Assembly (NCBI GenBank): GCA_021738065.1
Contig: JAIPCT010000018.1
Location: 1 to 47,591 of the forward strand
Direction of reading: 5' to 3'
Source of the DNA: Burkholderiaceae bacterium
GTDB lineage: Bacteria > Pseudomonadota > Gammaproteobacteria > Burkholderiales > Rhodocyclaceae
DNA length: 47,591 nt
Shown: piece by piece, positions 7,712-15,570 of the stretch
Layout: each line of letters opens with the position of its first letter
Numbering within the stretch: the first letter of the stretch is position 1
Notes under the pieces: generated by a model
What the model was told of the DNA's origin: nothing
Databases searched by the model: none
What the model saw: the letters and a program-made list of their open reading frames with translations, nothing else
Made by a program: the position numbers and the translations under genes

Positions 7712-8145
7712 GATGCCTTTAGTCGATCCACCAGCGACGCGCCGATATCCGACGCACCCAAGGCGTTGTCGCACATGGGGTACAGAATGTTTTCTTCCTT
7801 CATGTTGTGCTGCTGCATGAGAATCAGCAGGGTCTCGGCAGCACCGCCAAAACCGTCGCTGTCGCGTGCGGCCAGCGCTTCCTTCATTTGCGCCATCAGG
7901 TCGCGCATCTGGACATGCTCGCCACGCATGACTTCCGTCGGTCCCGAGGTCATTCCGGTGGCATTTTCGAACGCGGGGAAGAGCAACTCTTCTTCGCTGG
8001 TGAAATGAGTCTCAAGCTGATTGGCCAGGAGCGCAAATGCCTCCTCGCCGCTTGCCCACTCGCCATTGGCGCAGGCTTCTTCGGCACGGGCGAATATGTC
8101 GTCGCAATGTTTGTGGTGCTGGGATAGTGGGGCAGTAATGGACAT
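7708..8145 (-). CDS. Hemerythrin HHE-domain protein
   Basis: A 145-aa helical protein with the hemerythrin ligand pattern: QHHKHCDD in helix 1, HFTSEEELLFP in helix 2, GEHVQMRDLM in helix 3 and QHNMKEENILYP in helix 4. These His/Glu residues would hold a di-iron centre that binds O2 or NO. A good ribosome-binding site (AAGGAG) lies just upstream of the ATG at 8145. It is the first gene of a three-gene operon whose promoter carries TTGAT-GACC-GTCAA at 8202-8215. The gene is probably induced under low oxygen or NO and may buffer NO or O2 or assist repair of damaged iron centres; that role is inferred from family and operon. Confidence 0.88.
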   Translation of the reverse strand: MSITAPLSQHHKHCDDIFARAEEACANGEWASGEEAFALLANQLETHFTSEEELLFPAFENATGMTSGPTEVMRGEHVQMRDLMAQMKEALAARDSDGFGGAAETLLILMQQHNMKEENILYPMCDNALGASDIGASLVDRLKAS

Positions 8146-8173
8146 TTCGGCAAACTCCTTTGATCAGCGCCTA

Positions 8174-8215
8174 ATTCTGGCCGTCGTCTCGCGACACGAC
8201 ATTGATGACCGTCAA
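8174..8215 (-). promoter_or_regulatory. Fnr/Dnr-dependent promoter of the hemerythrin operon
   Basis: The box TTGAT-GACC-GTCAA spans 8202-8215. A -10-like CAGAAT (minus strand, 8179-8174) sits at exactly the class II distance, giving a predicted start near 8167 and a 5' leader of about 22 nt before the ATG at 8145. Because dnr and fnr are both nearby and recognise similar half-sites, the box alone does not tell which one acts here. Confidence 0.75.
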
Positions 8216-8314
8216 GAACCCCGGCAATCCGGGAGCATTCATACCCCCTGTGACTTTAGGGTTTAGCCGGCGGCGCGGTACGATCAGTTTCATCGCGCAG
8301 GGCGATACGCCATC

Positions 8315-10054
8315 TTACTGCTCGAGCACGTAGGTTCCCGGCGCATCGGCCAGTGCGGGAAACTTTCGGGTCGCCACTGGCGGCGCCGCAACCAGCTTGC
8401 CGGACTGCGGCTTGAGCCAGGCCATCCAGTCCTCCCACCAGCTGCCCTGATGAAGTTCCGCGCGCTCGCGCCAGTCATCAGGCGTATCGTGCCTTTCGGC
8501 ATCGCCAACGTGGTACTTGCGTTTCGGCGGATTTACCACGGGATTCACGATTCCGAGAATATGCCCGGAACTCGACAGCACATAGCGGCGGCTCCCTGCA
8601 ACAAAGTTGTTGATGCGGAATGTTTGCCGCCATGGCGCGATGTGATCATCCTCGGCCGATACCGCATACAGCGGCTGGGTAATACGTCCCAGATCAATGT
8701 CCTCTCCCGCCAGGTTCAGCGCGTCTTTCTTGATCAACAGATTCTCGAGATAGAGCTTGCGCAAATACCAACCATGCATGGTCGCCGGCATCCGTGTCGC
8801 ATCCATGTTCCAGAACAACACGTCGAATGCGGGCGGCGCCTCGCCAAAGAGGTAACCACGGACCACGTAATGCCAGATCAGGCTGTTTGAACGCAACAGG
8901 CGAAATGCAGATGCCATTTCCTTGCCATCCAGATAGCCTTTCTCGGCCATTGATTTCTCGAGCCACTTGATGCTGCTTTCATCCAGAAATACTTCAATGT
9001 CGCCCGGTTTGTGATAGTCGACCAGAGTCGTCAGCAGGGTGACAGCCTCGACCGGCACGTCATTCTTTTCGTAGCGTGCGTTCGCCCATGCCATCCAGGT
9101 CGCCAGTGCCGCGCCGCCGATGCAATAACCCACGGCATGCACCTTGGGCGAGCCGGAAATCCCCCGTGCCGTTTCAATGATTTGACCGATGCCCTCTGTC
9201 AGATAATCATCAAAAGCGACATCGCGCATGTCGGCCGTCGGGTTCTTCCAACTGGTGATGTAGACGTCGAAACCCTGGTCCACCAGGAACTTCACCATAC
9301 TCTTTTTAGCGTTCAGATCCAGGATGTAGAACTTGTTGATCCACGGTGTGACAATGACAATGGGCGTTTCGAAAACCTTTCCCTGAGTCGGTGTGTAATG
9401 CACGACCTCAAGCAGTTTGTTGCGGAAAACCACTTTTCCCGGCGTCGTGGCGAGATCCTTGCCGACGAGAAAATCGGTCGGGCGCGCCATCTGCACATCG
9501 CCTGCCTGAAAGTCGGTCACAAAATTATTGAAGCCCTTCAGCAAACTTTCGCCGCGGGTTTCCATTGCCTTCTGCATGGCCACCGGATTGGTCACCAGAA
9601 AGTTGGTCGGCGCCATCGCATTGAGCCATTTTCGCCACCAGAACGCGGCGCGACGACGATCCCGATTCGAAAGACCCGGCGTGTCGTACAGCATATCCTG
9701 CACCTGGTGGGTCATCATCAGATACCACTCTTTTACGATATCCCAGCTTGCCGACTCGGTCCATATCGCGTCGGCGAAGCGCGTATCGTCGGGATTTGGC
9801 GACACCACGTCCTTGCTGGGTTTGCCCAGCGCGCGGTGCCACGAATGAACCTGTAGTTCCCACAAGCGGGTGGAAACTTCCGCCAGCGCCTCGGTCATTT
9901 CCTGAGGATGGGACAACCAGGCCAGTTGCGCATGCACCAGGGGCGTTGTCATGCCGATCGGATCGATTTTTGCCTCGACCGCCTGATGCACCGCTCGCCA
10001 CGCTGCCTGGGGAGTTGCGCTTGAGCTTGACTTGGGTCGTTTGGTCGCTTTCAT
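8315..10054 (-). CDS. phaC: Class I poly(3-hydroxyalkanoate) synthase
   Basis: A 579-aa PHA synthase that polymerises (R)-3-hydroxyacyl-CoA, mainly 3-hydroxybutyryl-CoA, into storage granules. The lipase-like box GYCIGG carries the catalytic Cys. The Asp (AEDDHIAPW) and His (SSSGHILGIVNP) of the catalytic triad are in their usual C-terminal places, and the N-terminal PhaC domain is present (FWWRKWLNAMAPTNFLVTNP). The length is normal for class I. The ATG at 10054 is preceded by GGAG 8 nt upstream; an in-frame GTG four codons earlier is part of that ribosome-binding site and was not used. No phaA, phaB or phasin gene is adjacent. It is divergent from uspA with an Fnr box in the gap. Confidence 0.95.
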   Translation of the reverse strand: MKATKRPKSSSSATPQAAWRAVHQAVEAKIDPIGMTTPLVHAQLAWLSHPQEMTEALAEVSTRLWELQVHSWHRALGKPSKDVVSPNPDDTRFADAIWTESASWDIVKEWYLMMTHQVQDMLYDTPGLSNRDRRRAAFWWRKWLNAMAPTNFLVTNPVAMQKAMETRGESLLKGFNNFVTDFQAGDVQMARPTDFLVGKDLATTPGKVVFRNKLLEVVHYTPTQGKVFETPIVIVTPWINKFYILDLNAKKSMVKFLVDQGFDVYITSWKNPTADMRDVAFDDYLTEGIGQIIETARGISGSPKVHAVGYCIGGAALATWMAWANARYEKNDVPVEAVTLLTTLVDYHKPGDIEVFLDESSIKWLEKSMAEKGYLDGKEMASAFRLLRSNSLIWHYVVRGYLFGEAPPAFDVLFWNMDATRMPATMHGWYLRKLYLENLLIKKDALNLAGEDIDLGRITQPLYAVSAEDDHIAPWRQTFRINNFVAGSRRYVLSSSGHILGIVNPVVNPPKRKYHVGDAERHDTPDDWRERAELHQGSWWEDWMAWLKPQSGKLVAAPPVATRKFPALADAPGTYVLEQ

Positions 10055-10146
10055 GATGATCTCCACTTCACAAAGGCTGCGTTTTGCTTCACAGCTATCA
10101 TGATGCTATTGTGCCCGATGCTGCTCGGGTATAGTTCGTGCTGCCA

Positions 10147-10160
10147 TTGACCTTGATCAA
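10147..10160. promoter_or_regulatory. Fnr box between phaC and uspA
   Basis: TTGAC-CTTG-ATCAA, 9 of 10 consensus positions. Its centre is at 10153.5. For uspA it would sit close to -41 with TAGGCT at 10182-10187 as a weak -10, followed by a clear GGAGG ribosome-binding site before the ATG at 10216. Anaerobic induction of uspA is therefore likely; an effect on phaC, whose ATG lies 93 nt the other way, is possible. Confidence 0.75.
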
Positions 10161-10215
10161 CGCCAAGCGTCTTTTGTAAGCTAGGCTTAGATACTCTTTC
10201 GGAGGATTCAAACCC

Positions 10216-10659
10216 ATGTTCAAGCACATACTCGTCCCCACGGATGGATCGCAGCTTTCCGCGGAAACCGTCAAGCGCGCCATAGCGTTTGCCAAAGAGA
10301 CCGGGGCCAAAGTCACATTTTTCTTCGCCAAGCCTGACTATCCAGTGGCTTTCTATGGCGAGGGAGCGCTGATCGATCCCACCACCCCGGACAAATTCGC
10401 CGAAATGGCCGATCAGCAGGCCAAGGAAATTCTGGGTACGCATGAGGCGGCCGCGAAGGCTGCCGGAGTTGCCAGCGACACCATCAGTTCTGTCAGCGAT
10501 ATTCCTTACGAGGCGATCATCGCTGCGGCTGAGGAATCCGGCGCAGACCTGATCTTCATGGCCTCACACGGGCGGCGCGGCCTCAGCGGCCTCCTGCTCG
10601 GCTCGGAAACTCAAAAAGTGCTGACTCATTCGAAAATCCCGGTACTGGTCTACCGCTGA
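10216..10659 (+). CDS. Universal stress protein (UspA family, ATP-binding type)
   Basis: A 147-aa single-domain universal stress protein starting MFKHILVPTDGS, with the ATP-binding signature G-x2-G-x9-GS(S/T) seen as SHGRRGLSGLLLGSET near the C-terminus. Such proteins bind ATP, form dimers and help survival during energy or oxygen limitation. A strong GGAGG site precedes the ATG and an Fnr box lies about 62 nt upstream. The hemerythrin gene follows after 24 nt, so the two are likely co-transcribed. Confidence 0.93.
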   Translation: MFKHILVPTDGSQLSAETVKRAIAFAKETGAKVTFFFAKPDYPVAFYGEGALIDPTTPDKFAEMADQQAKEILGTHEAAAKAAGVASDTISSVSDIPYEAIIAAAEESGADLIFMASHGRRGLSGLLLGSETQKVLTHSKIPVLVYR

Positions 10660-10683
10660 TTCGAAACAGACTCGGAGCACTCC

Positions 10684-11268
10684 ATGCTGAATGCCGCTCT
10701 GGCCATCATCCATGATGAGCATCGTTCTCTTGCTGCCGTAATTCACGGGCTGCGTTACCTTGTTCACGACATACGCGAGCGTGAGGCAAAGCCTGATTTC
10801 AGGTTGCTTTGGGCAATGATTTTTTATCTGGATGAGTTTCCGGAGAAGATGCACCACCCGAAAGAGAACGCCTATCTTTTCGCCCGCTTGCGCCAGCGTA
10901 CTCATGAGGCGGATGCGGTTGTGACCGAGCTCGAACGGCAACACCAGGAAGGCGCGCGCCATGTACGTGAGCTGGAACGCGCACTCGGTCACTATGAAGC
11001 AGATTTGCCCGACGGGCTGGATCAGTTCTCCACCGCAGTGGAAAAGTTTGCCGAAGAAACCTTGAAGCACATGGCGCTGGAGGAAAGCACCGTCATCCCC
11101 CTCGCCAAAGCGCATCTCACGGCAGGGGATTGGGTTGAGATCGCTGCCGCTTTCGGTGAAAATGGCGACCCGCGTTTCGATGCCGGGACTGACCACGAAT
11201 GCCGGGATCTCTTTTCACGGATCGTGAATCTTGCCCCACCCCCGATCGGCGTAGGCCCGGCAAAGTGA
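10684..11268 (+). CDS. Hemerythrin HHE cation-binding domain protein
   Basis: A 194-aa helical protein with the hemerythrin-like metal ligands HDEHRSL and HHPKEN in the N-terminal half, and HVREL and KHMALEEST further on. It is longer than the operonic hemerythrin at 7708-8145 and not closely similar to it. It lies 24 nt downstream of uspA and is probably expressed from the same Fnr-controlled promoter. The protein likely binds a di-iron centre and may sense or buffer O2 or NO. A palindromic hairpin follows the stop. Confidence 0.85.
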   Translation: MLNAALAIIHDEHRSLAAVIHGLRYLVHDIREREAKPDFRLLWAMIFYLDEFPEKMHHPKENAYLFARLRQRTHEADAVVTELERQHQEGARHVRELERALGHYEADLPDGLDQFSTAVEKFAEETLKHMALEESTVIPLAKAHLTAGDWVEIAAAFGENGDPRFDAGTDHECRDLFSRIVNLAPPPIGVGPAK

Positions 11269-11273
11269 ATACC

Positions 11274-11297
11274 TGAAGCCCGCAATTGCGGACTTCA
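11274..11297. terminator. Bidirectional terminator-like hairpin between convergent genes
   Basis: A 24-bp near-perfect palindrome with one mismatched pair (core CCGCAATTGCGG). It lies exactly between the hemerythrin stop at 11268 and the stop of the convergent small membrane protein at 11298. No long U-tract is seen on either strand, so termination may be partial. Confidence 0.55.
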
Positions 11298-11573
11298 TCA
11301 CGTCTTGCCGCGGATTCCTGTTTCCTGGGCCACACCACCCTTGCCCTTGTTCAAGTCAGTGGCACCGAGTTGTAAATACCAAGTCATCAAACTGGACGCC
11401 GCACAAACAAACCAAAAACCAAAGAAACCGATCGAATAGGTCGCGATTTTTGACAGGTGTACAGGTTCTCCGAAGAGATACAACTCCTGAGGGTCAATCA
11501 CGGTAAAGAAAATGCCTTCGGCGATTCCGGCGACCAGAAATGAAGGCCACAGTACCCACAGTATCTTCAGCAT
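11298..11573 (-). CDS. Small two-TM membrane protein of unknown function, downstream of fixH
   Basis: A 91-aa protein with two strong hydrophobic segments (ILWVLWPSFLVAGIAEGIFF and IGFFGFWFVCAASSLMTWYL) and a Lys/Gly-rich C-terminal tail. AAGGAG precedes the ATG by 7 nt, so the gene looks genuinely translated. No known family was recognised. It is the next gene downstream of ccoG-fixH on the same strand, separated by 188 bp. It may therefore be an accessory membrane protein of the cbb3 cluster; that is positional inference only. Confidence 0.7.
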   Translation of the reverse strand: MLKILWVLWPSFLVAGIAEGIFFTVIDPQELYLFGEPVHLSKIATYSIGFFGFWFVCAASSLMTWYLQLGATDLNKGKGGVAQETGIRGKT

Positions 11574-11761
11574 TCTGCTCTCCTTGAAACGTTTGGACTA
11601 AAGCGCCTGGTACGCATTGCACCTGTCTTCCTCAACGTTTTTCTCGCGGAAACTTTTTATTCATGCACCCAAATGAAGTGCGGGGCCGTTGGCAAGGCGG
11701 CTGAACCATCCAACTTCGCTGATGGAATCCCCAAACAATCCTTTCCTTGCATTCATTTGAC

Positions 11762-12295
11762 TCAGTTCCGAATATCCGCTGCGCGTTCCGGCACCGCCGA
11801 GCCCCCGATAAGGGTTTCTCCATTGGCGGGCAGAATCACGTTTCCCATCAGGCGCCAGGTCTTGCGTTCATCTTCAAGCAATACCAGCCAGTGTCCCGCA
11901 GCCGGCAGGCGGACTTCGCCGGAATAGAGACCGCCCTTTCCCGCCAGTACCCGATACTGGTCCAGGCCCGCGCGGGTCGGATGCGAGATAGTCACCGCCA
12001 GAGTCGGGGGCATCACGAAGCTCTTGTCACCCACCCTCATTCTTACCGACAGTGTGTCGCCGACGATCCGCACGCCTGCGGTCAAGCCCAGATTGTTTGC
12101 CAGTTCACTGCGCGCGATGGTCTGGTTAACGGAAAGCCCTTTCCGATAGTAGTCGTCGGTGACCAGCCCGTCGTTGCTAACCACCGCGAGCCATGCCGTG
12201 TAGAACCCGGCAATCACGACGATGAAAGGCCCTGCGGCCAGGATCCACGGCCAGGGTTCGCGATACCAGGGATGGGGATCAGTTTTTTTCTTCAC
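11762..12295 (-). CDS. fixH: FixH/CcoH cbb3 oxidase assembly protein
   Basis: A 177-aa membrane-anchored protein: one N-terminal segment (PWPWILAAGPFIVVIAGFYT), then the FixH signature NDGLVTDDYYRKGLSVNQ and a periplasmic beta-rich domain. CcoH stays associated with the cbb3 oxidase and is needed for its maturation and stability. The start is a GTG at 12295 whose codon overlaps the ccoG TGA (GTGA, 12295-12292), so the two genes are translationally coupled. Confidence 0.9.
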   Translation of the reverse strand: MKKKTDPHPWYREPWPWILAAGPFIVVIAGFYTAWLAVVSNDGLVTDDYYRKGLSVNQTIARSELANNLGLTAGVRIVGDTLSVRMRVGDKSFVMPPTLAVTISHPTRAGLDQYRVLAGKGGLYSGEVRLPAAGHWLVLLEDERKTWRLMGNVILPANGETLIGGSAVPERAADIRN

Positions 12296-13713
12296 GGCTG
12301 TAGAAAGCTGGCTTTTTCATGTACAGAGACCGTTTCATCCGCGAGAGATTTCACGTCAAAGAAAATCTGATTCGCGCCTTTGTTGCCCGATTCCTGGGGC
12401 ACACGCACCTGCACGGTAAAGCTTTTTGCCGAGGCGGAGGCGACTTCGATGATCCGATCGCCGACCATGTCGATGCCGTCCAGGCCTGACACAGATACCG
12501 CATATCGATGGGGCGTTTCGGAAACATTGATGACGTGCAAGCGATACACGTTCTCGATCAGGCCGCCCTCAACCTCGCGCGCCAGCGAGGCACGGTCGCG
12601 GATGACGTCGACACGCAAATTCGCCTTGGTGGCAATACCCCAGACAAAGGCCAGGCATATGGCACCGAGAATCGCGGAATAGATGATCACTCGCGGTCGC
12701 ACGATGTGAGCAATAATTTCTTTCCAGCCCCAATGTTCCTCGATTGCGTGCTCGGTGGAATAGCGAATCAGTCCCTTCGGATAATTCATCTTTTCCATTA
12801 CCTGATCGCAGGCGTCGATGCAGGCCGCGCAACCGATGCACTCGTACTGCAGACCATCGCGTATATCGATGCCCGTCGGGCAGACCTGAACGCAAATACC
12901 GCAATCGACGCAATCGCCCTTGCCGATGGATTGTGGATCAACCCCCTTCTTGCGCGCACCACGTGATTCGCCACGCTCCGTATCGTAGGTGACGGTCAAG
13001 GTATCGGGATCGAACATCACGCCCTGAAAACGCGCGTAGGGACACATGTGCAGACACACCTGCTCGCGCATGTGGCCGGCGAACAAGTAGGTGAACGCCC
13101 CGTAAAAAAGCATCCAGAAGGTTTCCCAGGGCCCGAGCGAAAAACTCCAGACCGAGCCCCACAAGTTCTGGATCGGCGTGAAATAGCCGACGAAGGTAAA
13201 GCCGGTCCAGAAAGACAGCAGCACCCAGATTCCGTATTTCGCCGTACGCAGCCACAACTTGCGGGCGCTCATCGGCGCGGCATCGAGTTTGATGCGCGCG
13301 TTGCGTTCGCCTTCGATCTTCTGTTCGATCCAGGTAAACATTTCTGTATACACGGTCTGCGGGCAAGCATAGCCGCACCAGAGTCGCCCACCTACCGCAG
13401 TAAACAGAAACAGGGAGTACGCCGAAATTATCAACAGGATGGCGAGAAAGATCACGTCCTGCGGCCAGAAAACCAGCCCGAAAATGTAGAACTTGCGCTC
13501 CACCAGATCGAAAAGCACCGCCTGGCGCCCGTTCCATGGCAACCAGCACAGACCGTAATACACCAGTTGGGTGAACCAGACCAAGGCCCAGCGCCACGTT
13601 GCGAATATTCCGCTGACAGCGCGCGGGTGTACCTTCTTGTGAACTTCGTAAAGGCTCTCCTCTACAAAGTGCGGCCGACTCTCCTGTGGCTGTATGGGGG
13701 GGATGGAAGTCAT
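12292..13713 (-). CDS. ccoG: CcoG/FixG/RdxA ferredoxin-like cbb3 assembly protein
   Basis: A 473-aa inner-membrane protein with about five membrane segments, WCGYACPQTVYTEMF early, and two [4Fe-4S] ferredoxin motifs (CVDCGICVQVCPTGIDIR and CIGCAACIDACD). A C-terminal periplasmic Ig-like domain follows. CcoG is implicated in copper reduction for cbb3 oxidase biogenesis. No Shine-Dalgarno sequence is evident upstream of the ATG at 13713; instead a 15-bp palindrome lies 4-18 nt upstream. It follows ccoP after a strong hairpin and overlaps fixH. Confidence 0.94.
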   Translation of the reverse strand: MTSIPPIQPQESRPHFVEESLYEVHKKVHPRAVSGIFATWRWALVWFTQLVYYGLCWLPWNGRQAVLFDLVERKFYIFGLVFWPQDVIFLAILLIISAYSLFLFTAVGGRLWCGYACPQTVYTEMFTWIEQKIEGERNARIKLDAAPMSARKLWLRTAKYGIWVLLSFWTGFTFVGYFTPIQNLWGSVWSFSLGPWETFWMLFYGAFTYLFAGHMREQVCLHMCPYARFQGVMFDPDTLTVTYDTERGESRGARKKGVDPQSIGKGDCVDCGICVQVCPTGIDIRDGLQYECIGCAACIDACDQVMEKMNYPKGLIRYSTEHAIEEHWGWKEIIAHIVRPRVIIYSAILGAICLAFVWGIATKANLRVDVIRDRASLAREVEGGLIENVYRLHVINVSETPHRYAVSVSGLDGIDMVGDRIIEVASASAKSFTVQVRVPQESGNKGANQIFFDVKSLADETVSVHEKASFLQP

Positions 13714-13716
13714 TAT

Positions 13717-13731
13717 TATCGTATTACGATA
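13717..13731. promoter_or_regulatory. 15-bp perfect palindrome immediately upstream of the ccoG start
   Basis: TATCGTA-T-TACGATA is fully self-complementary around one central base. It lies 4 nt upstream of the ccoG ATG, where a ribosome-binding site would normally be, in an AT-rich stretch. It could be an operator or an RNA element masking initiation. The binding factor is unknown. Confidence 0.4.
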
Positions 13732-13754
13732 TGCTTATATAACTGGGCAATCAT

Positions 13755-13779
13755 TCCCCGGCGCCATTGGCGCCGGGGA
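13755..13779 (-). terminator. Strong GC hairpin between ccoP and ccoG
   Basis: An 11-bp perfect stem (TCCCCGGCGCC / GGCGCCGGGGA) with a 3-nt loop begins 12 nt past the ccoP stop. There is no U-tract after it on the minus strand. It therefore more likely stabilises the ccoNOQP message or attenuates readthrough into ccoG than acts as a complete terminator. Confidence 0.6.
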
Positions 13780-13791
13780 TGTGAAACCAGT

Positions 13792-14736
13792 CTACTTCTT
13801 TTCCGCGGTTGTCGCGCCGGGCGCCGCAGGGGCCTCGTTCACACCGCCACCCAAGCCATAAACATAGGCGGTCAGCAAATGCACCTTGGCATCGCCGAGA
13901 AACTCGCCAAACGCCGGCATGCGATTGCTGCGGCCCTTGGCGATGGTCTCGGTAATGATGTCCTCGGAACTGCCATACAGCCAGATCTTGTCCGTCAGGT
14001 TTGGAGCCAGACCGACAACGCCCGCGCCGTCCGGCCCGTGACAGGCACTGCACGCGGGGGCAAACAGTTCCTTGCCGCGCTGCGAGCGTATCGAATCCGC
14101 AGTCAGGCCGGACAGGGAACGCACATAGTTGGCAAGGTCCTTGATCTCGTCACCATTCAGGTCGGGCTTGACCCCCTTCGCCGGCATCATGGCGTCGCGA
14201 CCACTGGCGATCGACTCCTTGATCTGCTCCGGCGCACCGCCAAACAGCCAATCCTTGTCGGCCAGATTGGGGAAGCCTCGGGCACCCCTGGCATCCGAAC
14301 CATGGCACTGCGCGCAGTAGGTCAAGAACAGGCGTTGGCCCATTTCCCTGGCCTCGCTGTCGGCTGCAACCGCCATGATGTCCTGGCTCTGGAACTTCAT
14401 GAAAATGGGTCCGTACTGCTCCTCGGCCTTTTGCATTTCGCCATCGTACTGCCCGGCGGATGTCCAATTAAAGACACCCTTGAATGTGCCGAGACCGGGA
14501 TACATCGCCAGATAGAACAGGGAGAAGACGATGGTGAGGTAGAACAACCAGCGCCACCAACTGGGCAGCGGATTGCTGTATTCCTGCAAATCGCCATCCC
14601 ATACATGGCCGGTGGTCTCGCCTTCCACGTGCTTGGCCGAACTCTGCATCCAGAGCAGTACACCACAGCCGAGGATGCTGACGAGCACAATGCTAACTAC
14701 ATAATAATTCCAGAAGCCGCTGACAAAATCACTCAT
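13792..14736 (-). CDS. ccoP: cbb3-type cytochrome c oxidase diheme subunit III
   Basis: A 314-aa membrane-anchored dihaem c-type cytochrome. Two N-terminal membrane segments (SIVLVSILGCGVLLWM and YLTIVFSLFYLAMY) are followed by two cytochrome c domains with CAQCH and CSACH haem-attachment motifs and distal Met residues in MMPAKG and RMPAFG. CcoP carries electrons from soluble cytochromes to CcoO and CcoN. A good AAGGAA site precedes the ATG, which overlaps the ccoQ stop by 4 bp. It is the last gene of ccoNOQP. Confidence 0.96.
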   Translation of the reverse strand: MSDFVSGFWNYYVVSIVLVSILGCGVLLWMQSSAKHVEGETTGHVWDGDLQEYSNPLPSWWRWLFYLTIVFSLFYLAMYPGLGTFKGVFNWTSAGQYDGEMQKAEEQYGPIFMKFQSQDIMAVAADSEAREMGQRLFLTYCAQCHGSDARGARGFPNLADKDWLFGGAPEQIKESIASGRDAMMPAKGVKPDLNGDEIKDLANYVRSLSGLTADSIRSQRGKELFAPACSACHGPDGAGVVGLAPNLTDKIWLYGSSEDIITETIAKGRSNRMPAFGEFLGDAKVHLLTAYVYGLGGGVNEAPAAPGATTAEKK

Positions 14737-14927
14737 GATGATTTCCTTTTCTGATTCTCCGTGACCTGCGGTGGCGGTGGCACCAATTGACTGTCATCGT
14801 CGAGCGGCAGCATGGCCGCCTCGTCGTATGTCTTTTTGCGCCGGTCCGAATACGCCCACCAGACAATGCCGATAAAAGCGATAAACGCAAGCACCGTGAA
14901 TAGGGAACGCAGGTCGTTGATGTCCAC
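14733..14927 (-). CDS. ccoQ: cbb3-type oxidase small subunit CcoQ
   Basis: A 64-aa single-pass membrane protein (SLFTVLAFIAFIGIVWWAYS) with a charged, Pro-rich tail; CcoQ helps stabilise the cbb3 complex. The start is a GTG at 14927, preceded by GAGGTAG at suitable spacing and 4 nt after the ccoO stop. An upstream in-frame start would lie inside ccoO and was rejected. The stop overlaps the ccoP ATG. Confidence 0.9.
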   Translation of the reverse strand: MDINDLRSLFTVLAFIAFIGIVWWAYSDRRKKTYDEAAMLPLDDDSQLVPPPPQVTENQKRKSS

Positions 14928-14931
14928 TTGA

Positions 14932-15543
14932 CTACCTCGTTTGCTTGAGCGCCGTGCCCATGCCCTGCAGGTAGGCAATCAATGCGTCGAGCTCGGATGC
15001 CCCCTCGATGGCCTTCTTCGCGCCTTCGATTTCGGCGTCCGTATAGGGCACGCCAACCATGCGCAACGCCTTCATCTTGGTCTCGATCGCGTCATCCTTG
15101 AGCGGACGATCCAGCCAGCCATACGCAGGCATGTTCGACTCCGGCACCACGTCACGCGGATTCAACAGATGAACCCGGTGCCATTGGTCGGAATAGCGAC
15201 CGCCGACACGCGCCAGATCCGGGCCGGTGCGCTTCGAGCCCCATTGGAAGGGATGGTCATAAACGAACTCGCCCGCCACCGAGTAGTGACCGTAGCGCTC
15301 GGTCTCGGCGCGGAAGGGACGGATCATCTGCGAGTGGCAGTTGTAGCAGCCCTCGCGAATGTAGATATCGCGTCCTGAAAGCCGCAAAGGATCGTAAGGC
15401 TTGACCAGTTCATTGGTCGGTGTGGTGGTTGATTTCTGGTAAAACAGCGGGACGATCTCCAGCAAGCCACCTACGCTGATGGTGAGGATGGTCAGAACGA
15501 TCAACAGCCCCACGTTCCGTTCAATTTGGTCATGCGTCAACAT
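14932..15543 (-). CDS. ccoO: cbb3-type cytochrome c oxidase monoheme subunit II
   Basis: A 203-aa membrane-anchored monohaem cytochrome c: one N-terminal segment ([20 protein letters not shown]), haem motif [12 protein letters not shown] and the typical [28 protein letters not shown], with axial Met in [11 protein letters not shown] clear AAGGAG site precedes the ATG at 15543. It lies 27 nt after ccoN and 4 nt before ccoQ in the ccoNOQP operon. Confidence 0.97.
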   Translation of the reverse strand: MLTHDQIERNVGLLIVLTILTISVGGLLEIVPLFYQKSTTTPTNELVKPYDPLRLSGRDIYIREGCYNCHSQMIRPFRAETERYGHYSVAGEFVYDHPFQWGSKRTGPDLARVGGRYSDQWHRVHLLNPRDVVPESNMPAYGWLDRPLKDDAIETKMKALRMVGVPYTDAEIEGAKKAIEGASELDALIAYLQGMGTALKQTR

Positions 15544-15570
15544 GATTTATAGCTCCTTAATCAGTGCAGT

